This document shows, in pieces, positions 53,663 through 62,763 of a stretch of 64,000 bases of DNA. The notes beneath the pieces are model-generated. The model was not told the DNA's origin and searched no databases. It saw only the letters and a program-made list of their open reading frames with translations. The position numbers were made by a program, and so were the translations under genes. How positions within the stretch are numbered: the stretch's first letter is position 1; every line of letters starts with the position of its first letter. Source of the stretch: Citrobacter sp. RHB25-C09 (GTDB lineage Bacteria > Pseudomonadota > Gammaproteobacteria > Enterobacterales > Enterobacteriaceae); the NCBI RefSeq assembly GCF_013836145.1, contig NZ_CP057483.1:806001-870000 (forward strand). Reading direction: 5' to 3'.

Positions 53663-55387
53663 ATGGAGATGTTGTCTGGAGCCGAGATGGTCGTCCGGTC
53701 GCTTATCGATCAGGGCGTTAAGCAGGTATTCGGTTATCCCGGGGGCGCGGTCCTCGATATTTATGATGCGTTGCATACCGTTGGCGGTATCGATCATGTG
53801 CTGGTTCGCCACGAACAGGCCGCCGTGCATATGGCTGACGGCCTGGCGCGTGCAACGGGAGAGGTGGGCGTTGTGCTGGTGACATCCGGGCCTGGCGCGA
53901 CGAATGCCATTACGGGTATTGCAACGGCTTATATGGATTCCATCCCACTGGTGATTCTTTCCGGGCAGGTTGCTACCTCGCTGATTGGCTATGATGCCTT
54001 CCAGGAGTGCGACATGGTGGGGATCTCTCGCCCGGTGGTGAAGCACAGCTTCCTGGTGAAACAGACGGAAGACATTCCACAGGTTCTGAAGAAAGCGTTC
54101 TGGCTGGCGGCGAGCGGTCGTCCGGGGCCTGTAGTGGTGGATTTACCAAAAGATATTTTGAATCCGGCAAAAAAACTGCCTTACGCCTGGCCGGAGTCGG
54201 TCAGCATGCGTTCTTATAATCCTACCACCTCTGGTCATAAAGGGCAGATCAAGCGTGCTCTGCAAACGCTGGTTGCGGCGAAAAAACCGGTTGTCTATGT
54301 TGGTGGCGGCGCAGTGGCTGCGGGTTGTCATGAGCAATTACGTCAGGCGATTGAGTCGCTCAACCTGCCCGTCGTCTCTTCGCTGATGGGGCTTGGGGCA
54401 TTTCCGGCGACGCATCGCCAGTCGTTAGGAATGCTGGGGATGCATGGTACTTATGAAGCCAATATGACCATGCACAACGCCGATGTGATTTTTGCCGTCG
54501 GTGTGCGTTTTGACGATCGCACCACCAATAACCTGGCAAAATATTGCCCGAATGCGACGGTGTTGCACATTGATATCGACCCAACTTCAATTTCCAAAAC
54601 AGTCACGGCGGATATTCCGATTGTCGGCGATGCCCGCCAGGTACTGGAGCAAATGCTGGAACTGCTGGTGCAGGAAAATGCGCAGCAGCCGCTGGACGAT
54701 ATTCGTGACTGGTGGCAGCAGATTGAACACTGGCGCGCTCGTCAGTGCCTGAAATATGACACGCAAAGTGAAAGTATCAAACCGCAGGCGGTGATCGAGA
54801 CGATCTGGCGATTGACCAAAGGCGATGCTTATGTGACCTCCGATGTCGGCCAGCATCAAATGTTTGCCGCGCTCTATTATCCATTCGATAAACCGCGCCG
54901 TTGGATCAACTCCGGCGGACTCGGCACCATGGGCTTTGGCCTGCCCGCTGCGCTTGGCGTGAAAATGGCGCTGCCCAATGAAACGGTGGTTTGCGTCACA
55001 GGCGATGGCAGCATTCAAATGAACATTCAGGAGCTATCGACGGCATTACAGTATGAACTGCCGGTGCTGGTGCTGAACCTGAATAACCGCTATCTCGGGA
55101 TGGTGAAGCAATGGCAGGACATGATCTACTCCGGTCGTCATTCTCAGTCCTACATGCAGTCATTGCCTGACTTTGTGCGCCTGGCGGAAGCTTATGGTCA
55201 TGTCGGGATCCAGATTAACCGCCCTGATGAGCTGGAAAGCAAACTGAGTGAAGCGCTTGAGCAGGTGCGTAATCGCCGCCTGGTCTTTGTCGACGTCACC
55301 GTTGATGGCAGTGAACATGTCTACCCGATGCAAATTCGCGGGGGTGGGATGGATGAAATGTGGTTAAGCAAAACGGAGAGGACCTGA
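53663..55387 (+). CDS. ilvI: IlvI, acetolactate synthase III catalytic subunit
   Basis: IlvI is the thiamine-diphosphate enzyme that makes acetolactate and acetohydroxybutyrate, the first shared step of valine, leucine and isoleucine synthesis. The protein is 574 aa from the ATG at 53663, the E. coli length. The ThDP-activating Glu51 (VRHEQAAVHMADG) and the ThDP/Mg motif GDGSIQMNIQELSTALQYELPVLVLNLNN are present. The GTG four codons upstream is rejected because the AGGCAAG ribosome-binding site would lie inside the gene. It sits one base before ilvH. Confidence 0.97.
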   Translation: MEMLSGAEMVVRSLIDQGVKQVFGYPGGAVLDIYDALHTVGGIDHVLVRHEQAAVHMADGLARATGEVGVVLVTSGPGATNAITGIATAYMDSIPLVILSGQVATSLIGYDAFQECDMVGISRPVVKHSFLVKQTEDIPQVLKKAFWLAASGRPGPVVVDLPKDILNPAKKLPYAWPESVSMRSYNPTTSGHKGQIKRALQTLVAAKKPVVYVGGGAVAAGCHEQLRQAIESLNLPVVSSLMGLGAFPATHRQSLGMLGMHGTYEANMTMHNADVIFAVGVRFDDRTTNNLAKYCPNATVLHIDIDPTSISKTVTADIPIVGDARQVLEQMLELLVQENAQQPLDDIRDWWQQIEHWRARQCLKYDTQSESIKPQAVIETIWRLTKGDAYVTSDVGQHQMFAALYYPFDKPRRWINSGGLGTMGFGLPAALGVKMALPNETVVCVTGDGSIQMNIQELSTALQYELPVLVLNLNNRYLGMVKQWQDMIYSGRHSQSYMQSLPDFVRLAEAYGHVGIQINRPDELESKLSEALEQVRNRRLVFVDVTVDGSEHVYPMQIRGGGMDEMWLSKTERT

Positions 55388-55388
55388 T

Positions 55389-55880
55389 ATGCGCCGGATA
55401 TTATCTGTACTGCTGGAGAACGAGTCCGGGGCATTATCACGAGTGATTGGCCTCTTTGCCCAGCGCGGTTACAACATCGAAAGTCTGACCGTTGCGCCGA
55501 CGGACGATCCCACGCTTTCGCGCATGACTATCCAGACGGTTGGTGACGAAAAGGTGCTGGAGCAGATTGAAAAACAGCTGCACAAGTTGGTGGATGTCCT
55601 GCGGGTCAGTGAACTGGGGCAGGGCGCGCACGTCGAGCGTGAAATAATGCTGGTGAAGCTGCAGGCCAGTGGCTATGGACGCGAAGAGGTTAAGCGCAAT
55701 ACGGAAATCTTCCGTGGGCAGATTATTGACGTAACGCCAACCCTTTATACCGTTCAACTGGCGGGGACCAGCGATAAACTGGATGCCTTTCTGGCAACGC
55801 TTCGTGAAGTGGCGAAAATCGTTGAGGTTGCCCGTTCCGGCGTGGTCGGGCTATCCCGTGGCGATAAGATAATGCGTTAG
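55389..55880 (+). CDS. ilvH: IlvH, acetolactate synthase III regulatory subunit
   Basis: IlvH activates IlvI and gives it valine feedback inhibition. The protein is 163 aa, the E. coli length. The N-terminal ACT domain (MRRILSVLLENESGALSRV) keeps Asn11, Gly14, Ser17 and Asn29, positions tied to valine binding in E. coli. The C-terminal domain runs from about residue 80. A terminator follows after a short REP element. Confidence 0.97.
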   Translation: MRRILSVLLENESGALSRVIGLFAQRGYNIESLTVAPTDDPTLSRMTIQTVGDEKVLEQIEKQLHKLVDVLRVSELGQGAHVEREIMLVKLQASGYGREEVKRNTEIFRGQIIDVTPTLYTVQLAGTSDKLDAFLATLREVAKIVEVARSGVVGLSRGDKIMR

Positions 55881-55899
55881 TCATTTTCGTGATTGCTCT

Positions 55900-55928
55900 G
55901 CCGGATGGCGCTAACGCTTATCCGGCCA
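55900..55928. repeat. REP element after ilvH
   Basis: A single palindromic unit, GCCGGATGGCGCTAACGC..TTATCCGGCC, sits between the ilvH stop and its terminator. Confidence 0.82.
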
Positions 55929-55947
55929 ACGAAACAATTTCGAACCT

Positions 55948-55978
55948 AGCCCAGTTCATGTAATTGGGCTTTTTTTTG
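55948..55978 (+). terminator. Rho-independent terminator of ilvIH
   Basis: A 9-bp stem (AGCCCAGTT with AATTGGGCT, one G-U pair) is followed by eight T residues. Confidence 0.9.
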
Positions 55979-56103
55979 CGAAATCCGTGGTAACCCACAA
56001 TAAAAGCGGTTGCCGCAGTGACTATTCTGCGTTTGAATGTTAAAGAGTTTAACCCATGCCGTTACAATGGTTATGGATTGTACATTTTACGCAAGGGGCA
56101 ATT

Positions 56104-57108
56104 GTGAAACTGGATGAAATCGCTCGGTTGGCGGGAGTTTCGCGCACGACTGCAAGCTACGTGATAAACGGAAAAGCAAAGCAATACCGCGTGAGTGATA
56201 AGACTGTCGAAAAAGTCATGGCGGTGGTGCGAGAGCATAATTATCACCCGAACGCCGTGGCCGCTGGGCTGCGTGCTGGACGCACACGTTCTATCGGGCT
56301 GGTCATTCCCGATCTGGAGAACACGAGCTATACCCGCATAGCGAACTATCTTGAACGTCAGGCGCGTCAGCGTGGTTATCAACTGCTGATTGCCTGCTCG
56401 GAAGATCAGCCTGACAACGAAATGCGCTGTATCGAACACCTGTTGCAGCGCCAGGTTGATGCGATCATTGTTTCCACATCTCTGCCACCGGAGCATCCTT
56501 TCTATCAGCGCTGGGCTAATGACTCCTTCCCGATTGTGGCGTTGGACCGCGCATTAGATCGCGAACATTTCACCAGCGTAGTGGGGGCCGACCAGGACGA
56601 CGCAGAGATGCTGGCAGGGGAGTTACGTAAATTCCCGGCTGACAACGTGCTTTATCTGGGGGCGCTGCCTGAGCTTTCTGTGAGTTTCCTGCGTGAGCAA
56701 GGGTTCCGTGCCGCCTGGAAAGACGATCCGCGCGAAGTGAATTTCCTCTATGCCAACAGCTACGAGCGCGAAGCCGCAGCACAGCTGTTTGAGAAATGGC
56801 TCGAAACCCACCCGATGCCCCAGGCGTTGTTCACAACGTCATTTGCGCTGTTACAAGGCGTGATGGACGTGACGCTACGTCGCGAAGGCAAGTTACCGAC
56901 AGATCTGGCGATTGCGACGTTCGGCGATAATGAGCTGCTTGATTTCCTGCAATGCCCGGTACTGGCCGTAGCACAGCGCCACCGCGATGTCGCCGAGCGC
57001 GTGCTGGAGATCGTCCTTGCGAGCCTGGACGAGCCGCGCAAACCGAAGCCGGGTTTAACGCGTATTAAACGTAACCTCTATCGTCGCGGCGTCTTGAGTC
57101 GCAGCTAG
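56104..57108 (+). CDS. cra: Cra (FruR), catabolite repressor/activator
   Basis: Cra is a LacI-family regulator that represses glycolytic genes and activates gluconeogenic ones. Fructose 1-phosphate (and, it is argued, fructose 1,6-bisphosphate) releases it. The protein is 334 aa from a GTG start at 56104 (VKLDEIARLAGVSRTTASYVING), as in E. coli. The HTH and hinge fill about residues 1-60 and the periplasmic-binding-like effector domain the rest. The longer open frame from 56056 adds 16 residues that E. coli lacks. Confidence 0.97.
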   Translation: MKLDEIARLAGVSRTTASYVINGKAKQYRVSDKTVEKVMAVVREHNYHPNAVAAGLRAGRTRSIGLVIPDLENTSYTRIANYLERQARQRGYQLLIACSEDQPDNEMRCIEHLLQRQVDAIIVSTSLPPEHPFYQRWANDSFPIVALDRALDREHFTSVVGADQDDAEMLAGELRKFPADNVLYLGALPELSVSFLREQGFRAAWKDDPREVNFLYANSYEREAAAQLFEKWLETHPMPQALFTTSFALLQGVMDVTLRREGKLPTDLAIATFGDNELLDFLQCPVLAVAQRHRDVAERVLEIVLASLDEPRKPKPGLTRIKRNLYRRGVLSRS

Positions 57109-57120
57109 TGTATTTTAGCA

Positions 57121-57155
57121 GGCCGGATAACGCGCAAGGCGTCGCTATCCGGCAA
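57121..57155. repeat. REP element after cra
   Basis: A single palindromic unit, GGCCGGATAACGCGC...CTATCCGGCAA, begins 13 bases after the cra stop. Confidence 0.82.
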
Positions 57156-57670
57156 CTGCGCCACGTCAAGCCAACATCTATTGCCCTTTATATTTTTCGC
57201 GCTTCAATGACCTTATCGGAATTAGGATTATTCTTTAGATTTTTCTAAACCTTTACAAATACCCCGCATTTAAACGAAATAGGCCGCTAATCGGATAATT
57301 GTAAAGTCCTCGCCGATGCGCCTTGTATTATTTTGTTACACGCCAGACATCAATTGCCGAATTAACAAACACTTTTCAATCCCGCGTCAGGCAGCTCTCG
57401 TCTGGCTTACTGGCACAAGGGTTACAACAGCCATAAACAGGGGCTGTATTCATGATGCAATATGTCTTAAAATGCCGCTCGCGTCGCAAACTGACACTTT
57501 ATATTTTCTTTTTAAAATATCGGGTCGATTTAAAACGGTCGTGAGTTTTACATTTTTTTCTTACAAATATTCATGACGTTAATTTGCTTCGCGCGTTGGG
57601 CGTTATTTAATCAATGCTGATATTAGCCGTAAACATTGGGTTTTTTACTCCGTTAAGCGTTGTGACTCGC
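57156..57670. other. Intergenic region between cra and mraZ with no gene seen
   Basis: About 515 bases, AT-rich in parts, separate the cra REP element from the mra promoter. An 86-codon open frame at 57316-57576 has no recognisable domain, no good ribosome-binding site and an atypical composition; I do not call it a gene. Long spacing here is also usual in E. coli. No RNA gene is recognisable. Confidence 0.5.
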
Positions 57671-57700
57671 TTGACAAGCTTTTCCTCCGCTCCGTAAACT
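57671..57700 (+). promoter_or_regulatory. Pmra, main promoter of the division and cell-wall cluster
   Basis: TTGACA (-35, 57671-57676) and TAAACT (-10, 57695-57700) are 18 bases apart. The stretch matches the E. coli mraZ promoter almost base for base and drives mraZ through the fts and mur genes. Confidence 0.88.
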
Positions 57701-57707
57701 CCTTTGA

Positions 57708-57733
57708 GTGGGAATTTGTGGGGTAAAGTGGTA
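57708..57733 (+). promoter_or_regulatory. MraZ-binding direct repeats
   Basis: GTGGGA (57708), GTGGGG (57718) and GTGGTA (57728) repeat at exact 10-bp intervals just after the -10 box. MraZ represses its own operon by binding such GTGGG repeats. The third copy is degenerate. Confidence 0.8.
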
Positions 57734-57751
57734 AGGAGGGGAAGAACTGGC

Positions 57752-58210
57752 ATGTTTCGAGGTGCAACGCTAGTCAATCTCGACAGTAAAGGGCGCTTAT
57801 CCGTGCCTACCCGTTACCGGGATCAACTGCTCGAGAACGCTACCGGTCAAATGGTATGTACCATTGACATCCATCACCCGTGCCTGCTGCTTTACCCCCT
57901 GCCTGAATGGGAAATTATCGAGCAAAAATTATCGCGTCTGTCGAGCATGAACCCGGTTGAACGCCGCGTACAGCGTTTACTGTTGGGGCATGCGAGCGAA
58001 TGTCAGATGGACAATGCCGGTCGACTGCTGATCGCGCCTGTCCTGCGGCAACATGCCGGTCTGACGAAAGAAGTGATGCTGGTTGGGCAGTTCAACAAAT
58101 TTGAACTGTGGGATGAAACGACCTGGTATCAACAGGTCAAGGAAGATATCGACGCTGAGCAATCTGCTACCGAAATGTTGTCGGAGCGATTGCAGGACTT
58201 GTCTCTATAA
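57752..58210 (+). CDS. mraZ: MraZ, DNA-binding autorepressor of the dcw cluster
   Basis: MraZ is a 152-aa protein of two SpoVT/AbrB-like domains that forms a ring and represses the mra promoter. It starts at the ATG at 57752 (MFRGATLVNLDSKGRLSVPTRYR). The two DxxGR loops are visible (DSKGRLSVP and DNAGRLLIAP). The longer open frame from 57704 would read through the MraZ binding repeats and is rejected. rsmH follows two bases later. Confidence 0.97.
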   Translation: MFRGATLVNLDSKGRLSVPTRYRDQLLENATGQMVCTIDIHHPCLLLYPLPEWEIIEQKLSRLSSMNPVERRVQRLLLGHASECQMDNAGRLLIAPVLRQHAGLTKEVMLVGQFNKFELWDETTWYQQVKEDIDAEQSATEMLSERLQDLSL

Positions 58211-58212
58211 AG

Positions 58213-59154
58213 ATGATGGAAAACTTTAAACACACCACGGTGCTGCTGGACGAGGCCGTAAACGGCCTGAATATTCGCCCTGACGGCATCTATATTGATG
58301 GCACCTTTGGTCGCGGGGGTCACTCACGTCTTATTCTTTCGCAACTTGGCGAAGAAGGGCGTCTGCTGGCTATCGATCGCGATCCGCAGGCTATTGCCGT
58401 TGCCCAGACCATCAATGATCCTCGCTTCTCCATCATTCATGGGCCTTTCTCTGCGCTGGCTGACTATGTCGGCGAGCGCGATCTGACTGGCAAGATCGAC
58501 GGGATTCTTCTCGATCTTGGCGTCTCTTCACCGCAACTTGACGATGCGGAACGCGGCTTTTCCTTTATGCGTGATGGCCCGCTGGATATGCGTATGGACC
58601 CGACGCGTGGTCAGTCCGCCGCCGAGTGGCTGCAAACCGCAGAAGAAGCCGACATCGCCTGGGTGCTAAAAACCTTTGGCGAAGAGCGTTTTGCCAAACG
58701 TATTGCCCGCGCCATCGTTGAGCGTAATCGCGAACAACCCATGACCCGCACGAAAGAACTGGCGGAAGTGGTTGCGGCGGCAACACCGGTGAAAGACAAA
58801 TTCAAACATCCCGCGACCCGTACCTTCCAGGCGGTGCGCATTTGGGTAAACAGTGAACTGGAGGAGATAGAGCAGGCGCTAAAAAGCTCGCTCAGCGTGC
58901 TGGCCCCGGGTGGGCGGCTTTCGATTATCAGTTTCCACTCGCTGGAAGACCGTATTGTGAAGCGTTTTATGCGTGAACAAAGTCGCGGTCCGCAGGTTCC
59001 GGCTGGATTACCGATGACCGAAGCGCAGCTCAAAAAACTGGGTGGCCGTGAGTTACGAGCATTAGGCAAGATGATGCCGGGCGAAGAAGAGGTTGCAGAG
59101 AATCCTCGTGCCCGTAGTTCAGTTCTGCGCATTGCAGAGAGGACGAACGCATGA
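58213..59154 (+). CDS. rsmH: RsmH (MraW), 16S rRNA m4C1402 methyltransferase
   Basis: RsmH N4-methylates C1402 of 16S rRNA at the ribosomal P site, together with RsmI, which makes the 2'-O-methylation. The protein is 313 aa, the E. coli length. SAM motif I is DGTFGRGGHSRLIL, followed by AIDRDPQAI and the ILLDLGVSSPQLDDAERGFSF catalytic region. A helical insert occupies the middle. It overlaps ftsL by four bases. Confidence 0.97.
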   Translation: MMENFKHTTVLLDEAVNGLNIRPDGIYIDGTFGRGGHSRLILSQLGEEGRLLAIDRDPQAIAVAQTINDPRFSIIHGPFSALADYVGERDLTGKIDGILLDLGVSSPQLDDAERGFSFMRDGPLDMRMDPTRGQSAAEWLQTAEEADIAWVLKTFGEERFAKRIARAIVERNREQPMTRTKELAEVVAAATPVKDKFKHPATRTFQAVRIWVNSELEEIEQALKSSLSVLAPGGRLSIISFHSLEDRIVKRFMREQSRGPQVPAGLPMTEAQLKKLGGRELRALGKMMPGEEEVAENPRARSSVLRIAERTNA

Positions 59155-59516
59155 TCGGCAGAGTGACAGAAGCCCTAAGCAAAGTTAAGGGATCGATAGG
59201 AAGCAACGAGCGCCATGCCTTGCCTGGCGTGATCGGTGACGATCTTTTGCGGTTTGGGAAGCTGCCACTCTGTCTGTTCATTTGCATCATTGTCACGGCG
59301 GTCACAGTGGTGACAACGGCGCACCATACGCGCTTACTGACCGCACAGCGTGAACAACTGGTTCTGGAACGTGATGCGCTGGATATCGAATGGCGCAACC
59401 TGATCCTTGAAGAGAACGCGCTCGGCGATCATAGCCGGGTTGAACGGATCGCGACAGAAAAGCTGCAATTGCAGCATGTTGATCCGTCACAAGAAAATAT
59501 CGTAGTGCAGAAATAA
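59151..59516 (+). CDS. ftsL: FtsL, septal ring bitopic protein
   Basis: FtsL is a 121-aa bitopic membrane protein that, with FtsB and FtsQ, recruits and activates the FtsWI peptidoglycan synthase. A short cytoplasmic tail precedes one membrane helix at about residues 38-57 (LPLCLFICIIVTAVTVVTTA). A periplasmic leucine-zipper-like coiled coil follows (LLTAQREQLVLERDALDIEWRNL). It lies between rsmH (overlap) and ftsI (15-base gap). Confidence 0.97.
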   Translation: MIGRVTEALSKVKGSIGSNERHALPGVIGDDLLRFGKLPLCLFICIIVTAVTVVTTAHHTRLLTAQREQLVLERDALDIEWRNLILEENALGDHSRVERIATEKLQLQHVDPSQENIVVQK

Positions 59517-59531
59517 GGAAAAACGCGACGC

Positions 59532-61289
59532 ATGAGAGCAGCGGCCAAAACTAAGCGCCAGGAAGAACAAACCAACTTTATCAGTTGGCGTTTTGCGTTG
59601 CTCTGCGGCTGCATTTTACTCGCGCTGGGTTTCCTGCTGGGGCGCGTTGCCTGGCTGCAAATTATCGCCCCGGACATGCTGGTTCGGCAAGGTGATATGC
59701 GCTCACTGCGCGTGCAGGAAGTGGCGACATCTCGCGGCATGATTACCGATCGTTCAGGGCGTCCGCTGGCGGTCAGCGTACCGGTGAAGGCGATCTGGGC
59801 TGACCCGAAAGAAGTGCATGAAGCGGGCGGCGTGAGCGTCGGCGATCGCTGGAGAGCGCTGTCTACCGCGTTGAATATCCCACTCGATCAGCTGGCCGCG
59901 CGCATCAATGCTAACCCGAAAGGGCGCTTTATCTATCTGGCGCGCCAGTTAAACCCGGATATGGCGGACTACATCAAGAAATTGAAACTGCCGGGGATCT
60001 ATCTGCGTGAAGAGTCGCGTCGTTACTATCCTTCCGGGGAAGTGACCGCTCACCTCATTGGTTTTACCAACGTCGACAGCCAGGGTATCGAAGGCGTTGA
60101 AAAAAGTTTCGACAAGTGGCTCACCGGTCAACCGGGCGAGCGCGTTGTGCGTAAAGACCGCTATGGTCGCGTTATCGAAGATATCTCTTCTACCGACAGC
60201 CAGGCGGCACATAACCTTGCGCTCAGTATTGACGAACGTTTACAGGCGCTGGTTTATCGCGAACTGAACAATGCCGTGGCGTTTAACAAAGCGGAATCAG
60301 GAAGCGCGGTACTGGTGGATGTTAACACCGGGGAAGTGCTGGCGATGGCAAATAGTCCGTCTTACAACCCCAATAATCTCAGTGGTACGCCGAAGGACGC
60401 CATGCGTAACCGTACCATTACCGACGTCTTCGAACCGGGTTCTACCGTCAAGCCGATGGTCGTCATGACCGCGCTTCAGCGTGGAATCGTCAATGAAAAC
60501 TCGGTTCTCAATACGGTGCCTTATCGAATTAACGGTCACGAAATCAAAGACGTGGCGCGTTACAGCGAATTGACCCTGACTGGGGTATTACAGAAGTCGA
60601 GTAACGTCGGCGTTTCTAAGCTGGCGTTAGCGATGCCGTCCTCAGCGTTAGTAGATACTTACTCACGTTTTGGGCTGGGAAAAGCGACCAATTTGGGGTT
60701 GGTCGGAGAACGCAGTGGCTTATATCCTCAAAAACAACGGTGGTCTGACATAGAGAGGGCCACCTTCTCTTTCGGCTATGGGCTAATGGTAACCCCGTTA
60801 CAGTTAGCGCGAGTCTACGCAACAATTGGTAGCTACGGCGTGTATCGTCCGCTGTCGATAACCAAAGTTGATCCTCCGGTTCCCGGTGAGCGTATCTTCC
60901 CGGAATCGACCGTGCGCACCGTCGTTCATATGATGGAAAGCGTGGCACTGCCTGGCGGCGGTGGCGTGAAGGCGGCGATTAAGGGTTATCGCATCGCCAT
61001 TAAAACCGGTACTGCGAAAAAAGTCGGGCCGGACGGTCGCTACATCAATAAATACATTGCTTATACCGCAGGCGTTGCGCCTGCGAGTCAGCCGCGCTTC
61101 GCGCTGGTTGTTGTGATCAACGATCCGCAGGCGGGTAAATATTACGGCGGCGCCGTTTCCGCACCGGTGTTTGGTGCCATCATGGGTGGCGTTCTTCGCA
61201 CCATGAACATTGAGCCGGATGCGCTGGCAACGGGCGATAAAAATGAATTTGTAATTAATCAAGGCGAGGGTACAGGTGGCAGATCGTAA
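59532..61289 (+). CDS. ftsI: FtsI (PBP3), division-specific transpeptidase
   Basis: FtsI cross-links septal peptidoglycan with FtsW. The protein is 585 aa, against 588 in E. coli; three residues are missing in the cytoplasmic tail (MRAAAKTKRQEEQ), which shifts numbering. The membrane helix is about residues 20-40. The active-site serine is Ser304 (STVK), with SSN (QKSSNVGV) and KTGT following. The YRIN segment after Pro is present once, without the four-residue duplication seen in some beta-lactam-resistant E. coli. It overlaps murE by 14 bases. Confidence 0.97.
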   Translation: MRAAAKTKRQEEQTNFISWRFALLCGCILLALGFLLGRVAWLQIIAPDMLVRQGDMRSLRVQEVATSRGMITDRSGRPLAVSVPVKAIWADPKEVHEAGGVSVGDRWRALSTALNIPLDQLAARINANPKGRFIYLARQLNPDMADYIKKLKLPGIYLREESRRYYPSGEVTAHLIGFTNVDSQGIEGVEKSFDKWLTGQPGERVVRKDRYGRVIEDISSTDSQAAHNLALSIDERLQALVYRELNNAVAFNKAESGSAVLVDVNTGEVLAMANSPSYNPNNLSGTPKDAMRNRTITDVFEPGSTVKPMVVMTALQRGIVNENSVLNTVPYRINGHEIKDVARYSELTLTGVLQKSSNVGVSKLALAMPSSALVDTYSRFGLGKATNLGLVGERSGLYPQKQRWSDIERATFSFGYGLMVTPLQLARVYATIGSYGVYRPLSITKVDPPVPGERIFPESTVRTVVHMMESVALPGGGGVKAAIKGYRIAIKTGTAKKVGPDGRYINKYIAYTAGVAPASQPRFALVVVINDPQAGKYYGGAVSAPVFGAIMGGVLRTMNIEPDALATGDKNEFVINQGEGTGGRS

Positions 61290-62763
61290 TTTGCGCGACC
61301 TTCTTGCTCCGTGGGTAACCGGTTTACCTGCGCGGGCACTGCGAGAGATGACACTCGACAGCCGTGTGGCTGCGTCGGGCGATCTCTTTGTGGCAGTGAA
61401 AGGTCATCAGGCGGACGGGCGTCGATATATCCCGCAGGCGATAGCGCAAGGTGTGGCTGCCATTATTGCAGAGGCGAAAGATGAGGCGACCGACGGAGAA
61501 GTCCGTGAAATGCACGGTGTCCCGGTTATCTATCTCAGCCAGCTAAACGAGCGTTTATCTGCACTGGCGGGTCGCTTTTATCACGAGCCCTCTGAAAATC
61601 TGCGTCTGGTCGGCGTTACCGGTACCAACGGTAAAACCACTACCACACAACTGCTGGCGCAGTGGAGCCAACTGCTTGGCGAAACCAGTGCGGTAATGGG
61701 CACGGTGGGCAACGGTCTGCTGGGTAAAGCGATCCCAACGGAAAATACCACCGGTTCAGCGGTGGACGTACAGCACGTTCTGGCGGGACTGGTTAACGAA
61801 GGTGCCACCTTTGGCGCGATGGAAGTGTCTTCCCACGGACTGGTTCAGCATCGTGTGGCTGCATTGAAATTCGCCGCCTCAGTGTTTACCAACCTGAGCC
61901 GTGATCATCTTGATTATCACGGTGACATGGAACAGTACGAAGCGGCGAAATGGCTGCTCTTTTCCACTCACCACTGCGGCCAGGCGATCGTCAACGCCGA
62001 TGACGAAGTGGGCCGCCGCTGGCTGGCAAAATTGCCGGATGCGGTTGCGGTTTCAATGGAAGACCATATTAACCCGAACTGTCACAACCGCTGGCTGAAA
62101 GCAGTTGCGGTGACCTATCACGACAGTGGTGCAACGATCCGCTTTGCCTCAAGCTGGGGTGAAGGTGAAATTGAAAGCCGCCTGATGGGCGCCTTTAACG
62201 TCAGCAATCTGCTGCTGGCGCTGGCGACATTGCTGGCGCTTGGCTATCCGCTAGCCGATCTGCTGACCACCGCTGCGCGTTTACAGCCCGTGTGCGGGCG
62301 CATGGAAGTCTTTAGCGCACCGGGTAGAACTACCGTGGTCGTTGATTATGCTCACACCCCTGATGCGCTGGAAAAAGCACTGCAGGCGGCGCGTCTGCAC
62401 TGTACCGGGCAACTCTGGTGTGTCTTCGGCTGCGGCGGCGATCGCGACAAAGGTAAGCGCCCACTGATGGGGGCGATTGCCGAACAGTTTGCTGATGTTG
62501 TGGTTGTCACCGACGACAACCCGCGTACCGAAGAGCCGCGCGCCATCATCGACGACATTCTGGCAGGGATGATGGATGCTGGTCGGGCAAAAGTGATGGA
62601 AGGCCGTGCAGAAGCGGTGACTAACGCCATTATGCAGGCGAAAGAGAACGATGTTGTGCTGGTGGCAGGTAAAGGCCACGAGGATTATCAGATTGTTGGC
62701 ACACAGCGTCTCGACTATTCCGATCGCGTCACGGCGGCACGCCTGTTGGGGGTTATCGCATGA
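61276..62763 (+). CDS. murE: MurE, UDP-MurNAc-tripeptide ligase
   Basis: MurE adds meso-diaminopimelate to UDP-MurNAc-L-Ala-D-Glu. The protein is 495 aa, the E. coli length, from a GTG start at 61276 inside the ftsI end. The ATP loop is GVTGTNGKTTTT. The DNPR motif (TDDNPRTEEPRAII), typical of diaminopimelate-adding MurE enzymes, fits a Gram-negative wall. The carbamylated-lysine region HHCGQAIVNADDE and Mur ligase C domain are intact. It overlaps murF by four bases. Confidence 0.97.
   Translation: MADRNLRDLLAPWVTGLPARALREMTLDSRVAASGDLFVAVKGHQADGRRYIPQAIAQGVAAIIAEAKDEATDGEVREMHGVPVIYLSQLNERLSALAGRFYHEPSENLRLVGVTGTNGKTTTTQLLAQWSQLLGETSAVMGTVGNGLLGKAIPTENTTGSAVDVQHVLAGLVNEGATFGAMEVSSHGLVQHRVAALKFAASVFTNLSRDHLDYHGDMEQYEAAKWLLFSTHHCGQAIVNADDEVGRRWLAKLPDAVAVSMEDHINPNCHNRWLKAVAVTYHDSGATIRFASSWGEGEIESRLMGAFNVSNLLLALATLLALGYPLADLLTTAARLQPVCGRMEVFSAPGRTTVVVDYAHTPDALEKALQAARLHCTGQLWCVFGCGGDRDKGKRPLMGAIAEQFADVVVVTDDNPRTEEPRAIIDDILAGMMDAGRAKVMEGRAEAVTNAIMQAKENDVVLVAGKGHEDYQIVGTQRLDYSDRVTAARLLGVIA

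Noticed and set aside
57316..57576. An 86-codon open frame in the cra-mraZ gap
   Set aside because: No good ribosome-binding site, no recognisable family and AT-rich ending; likely chance.
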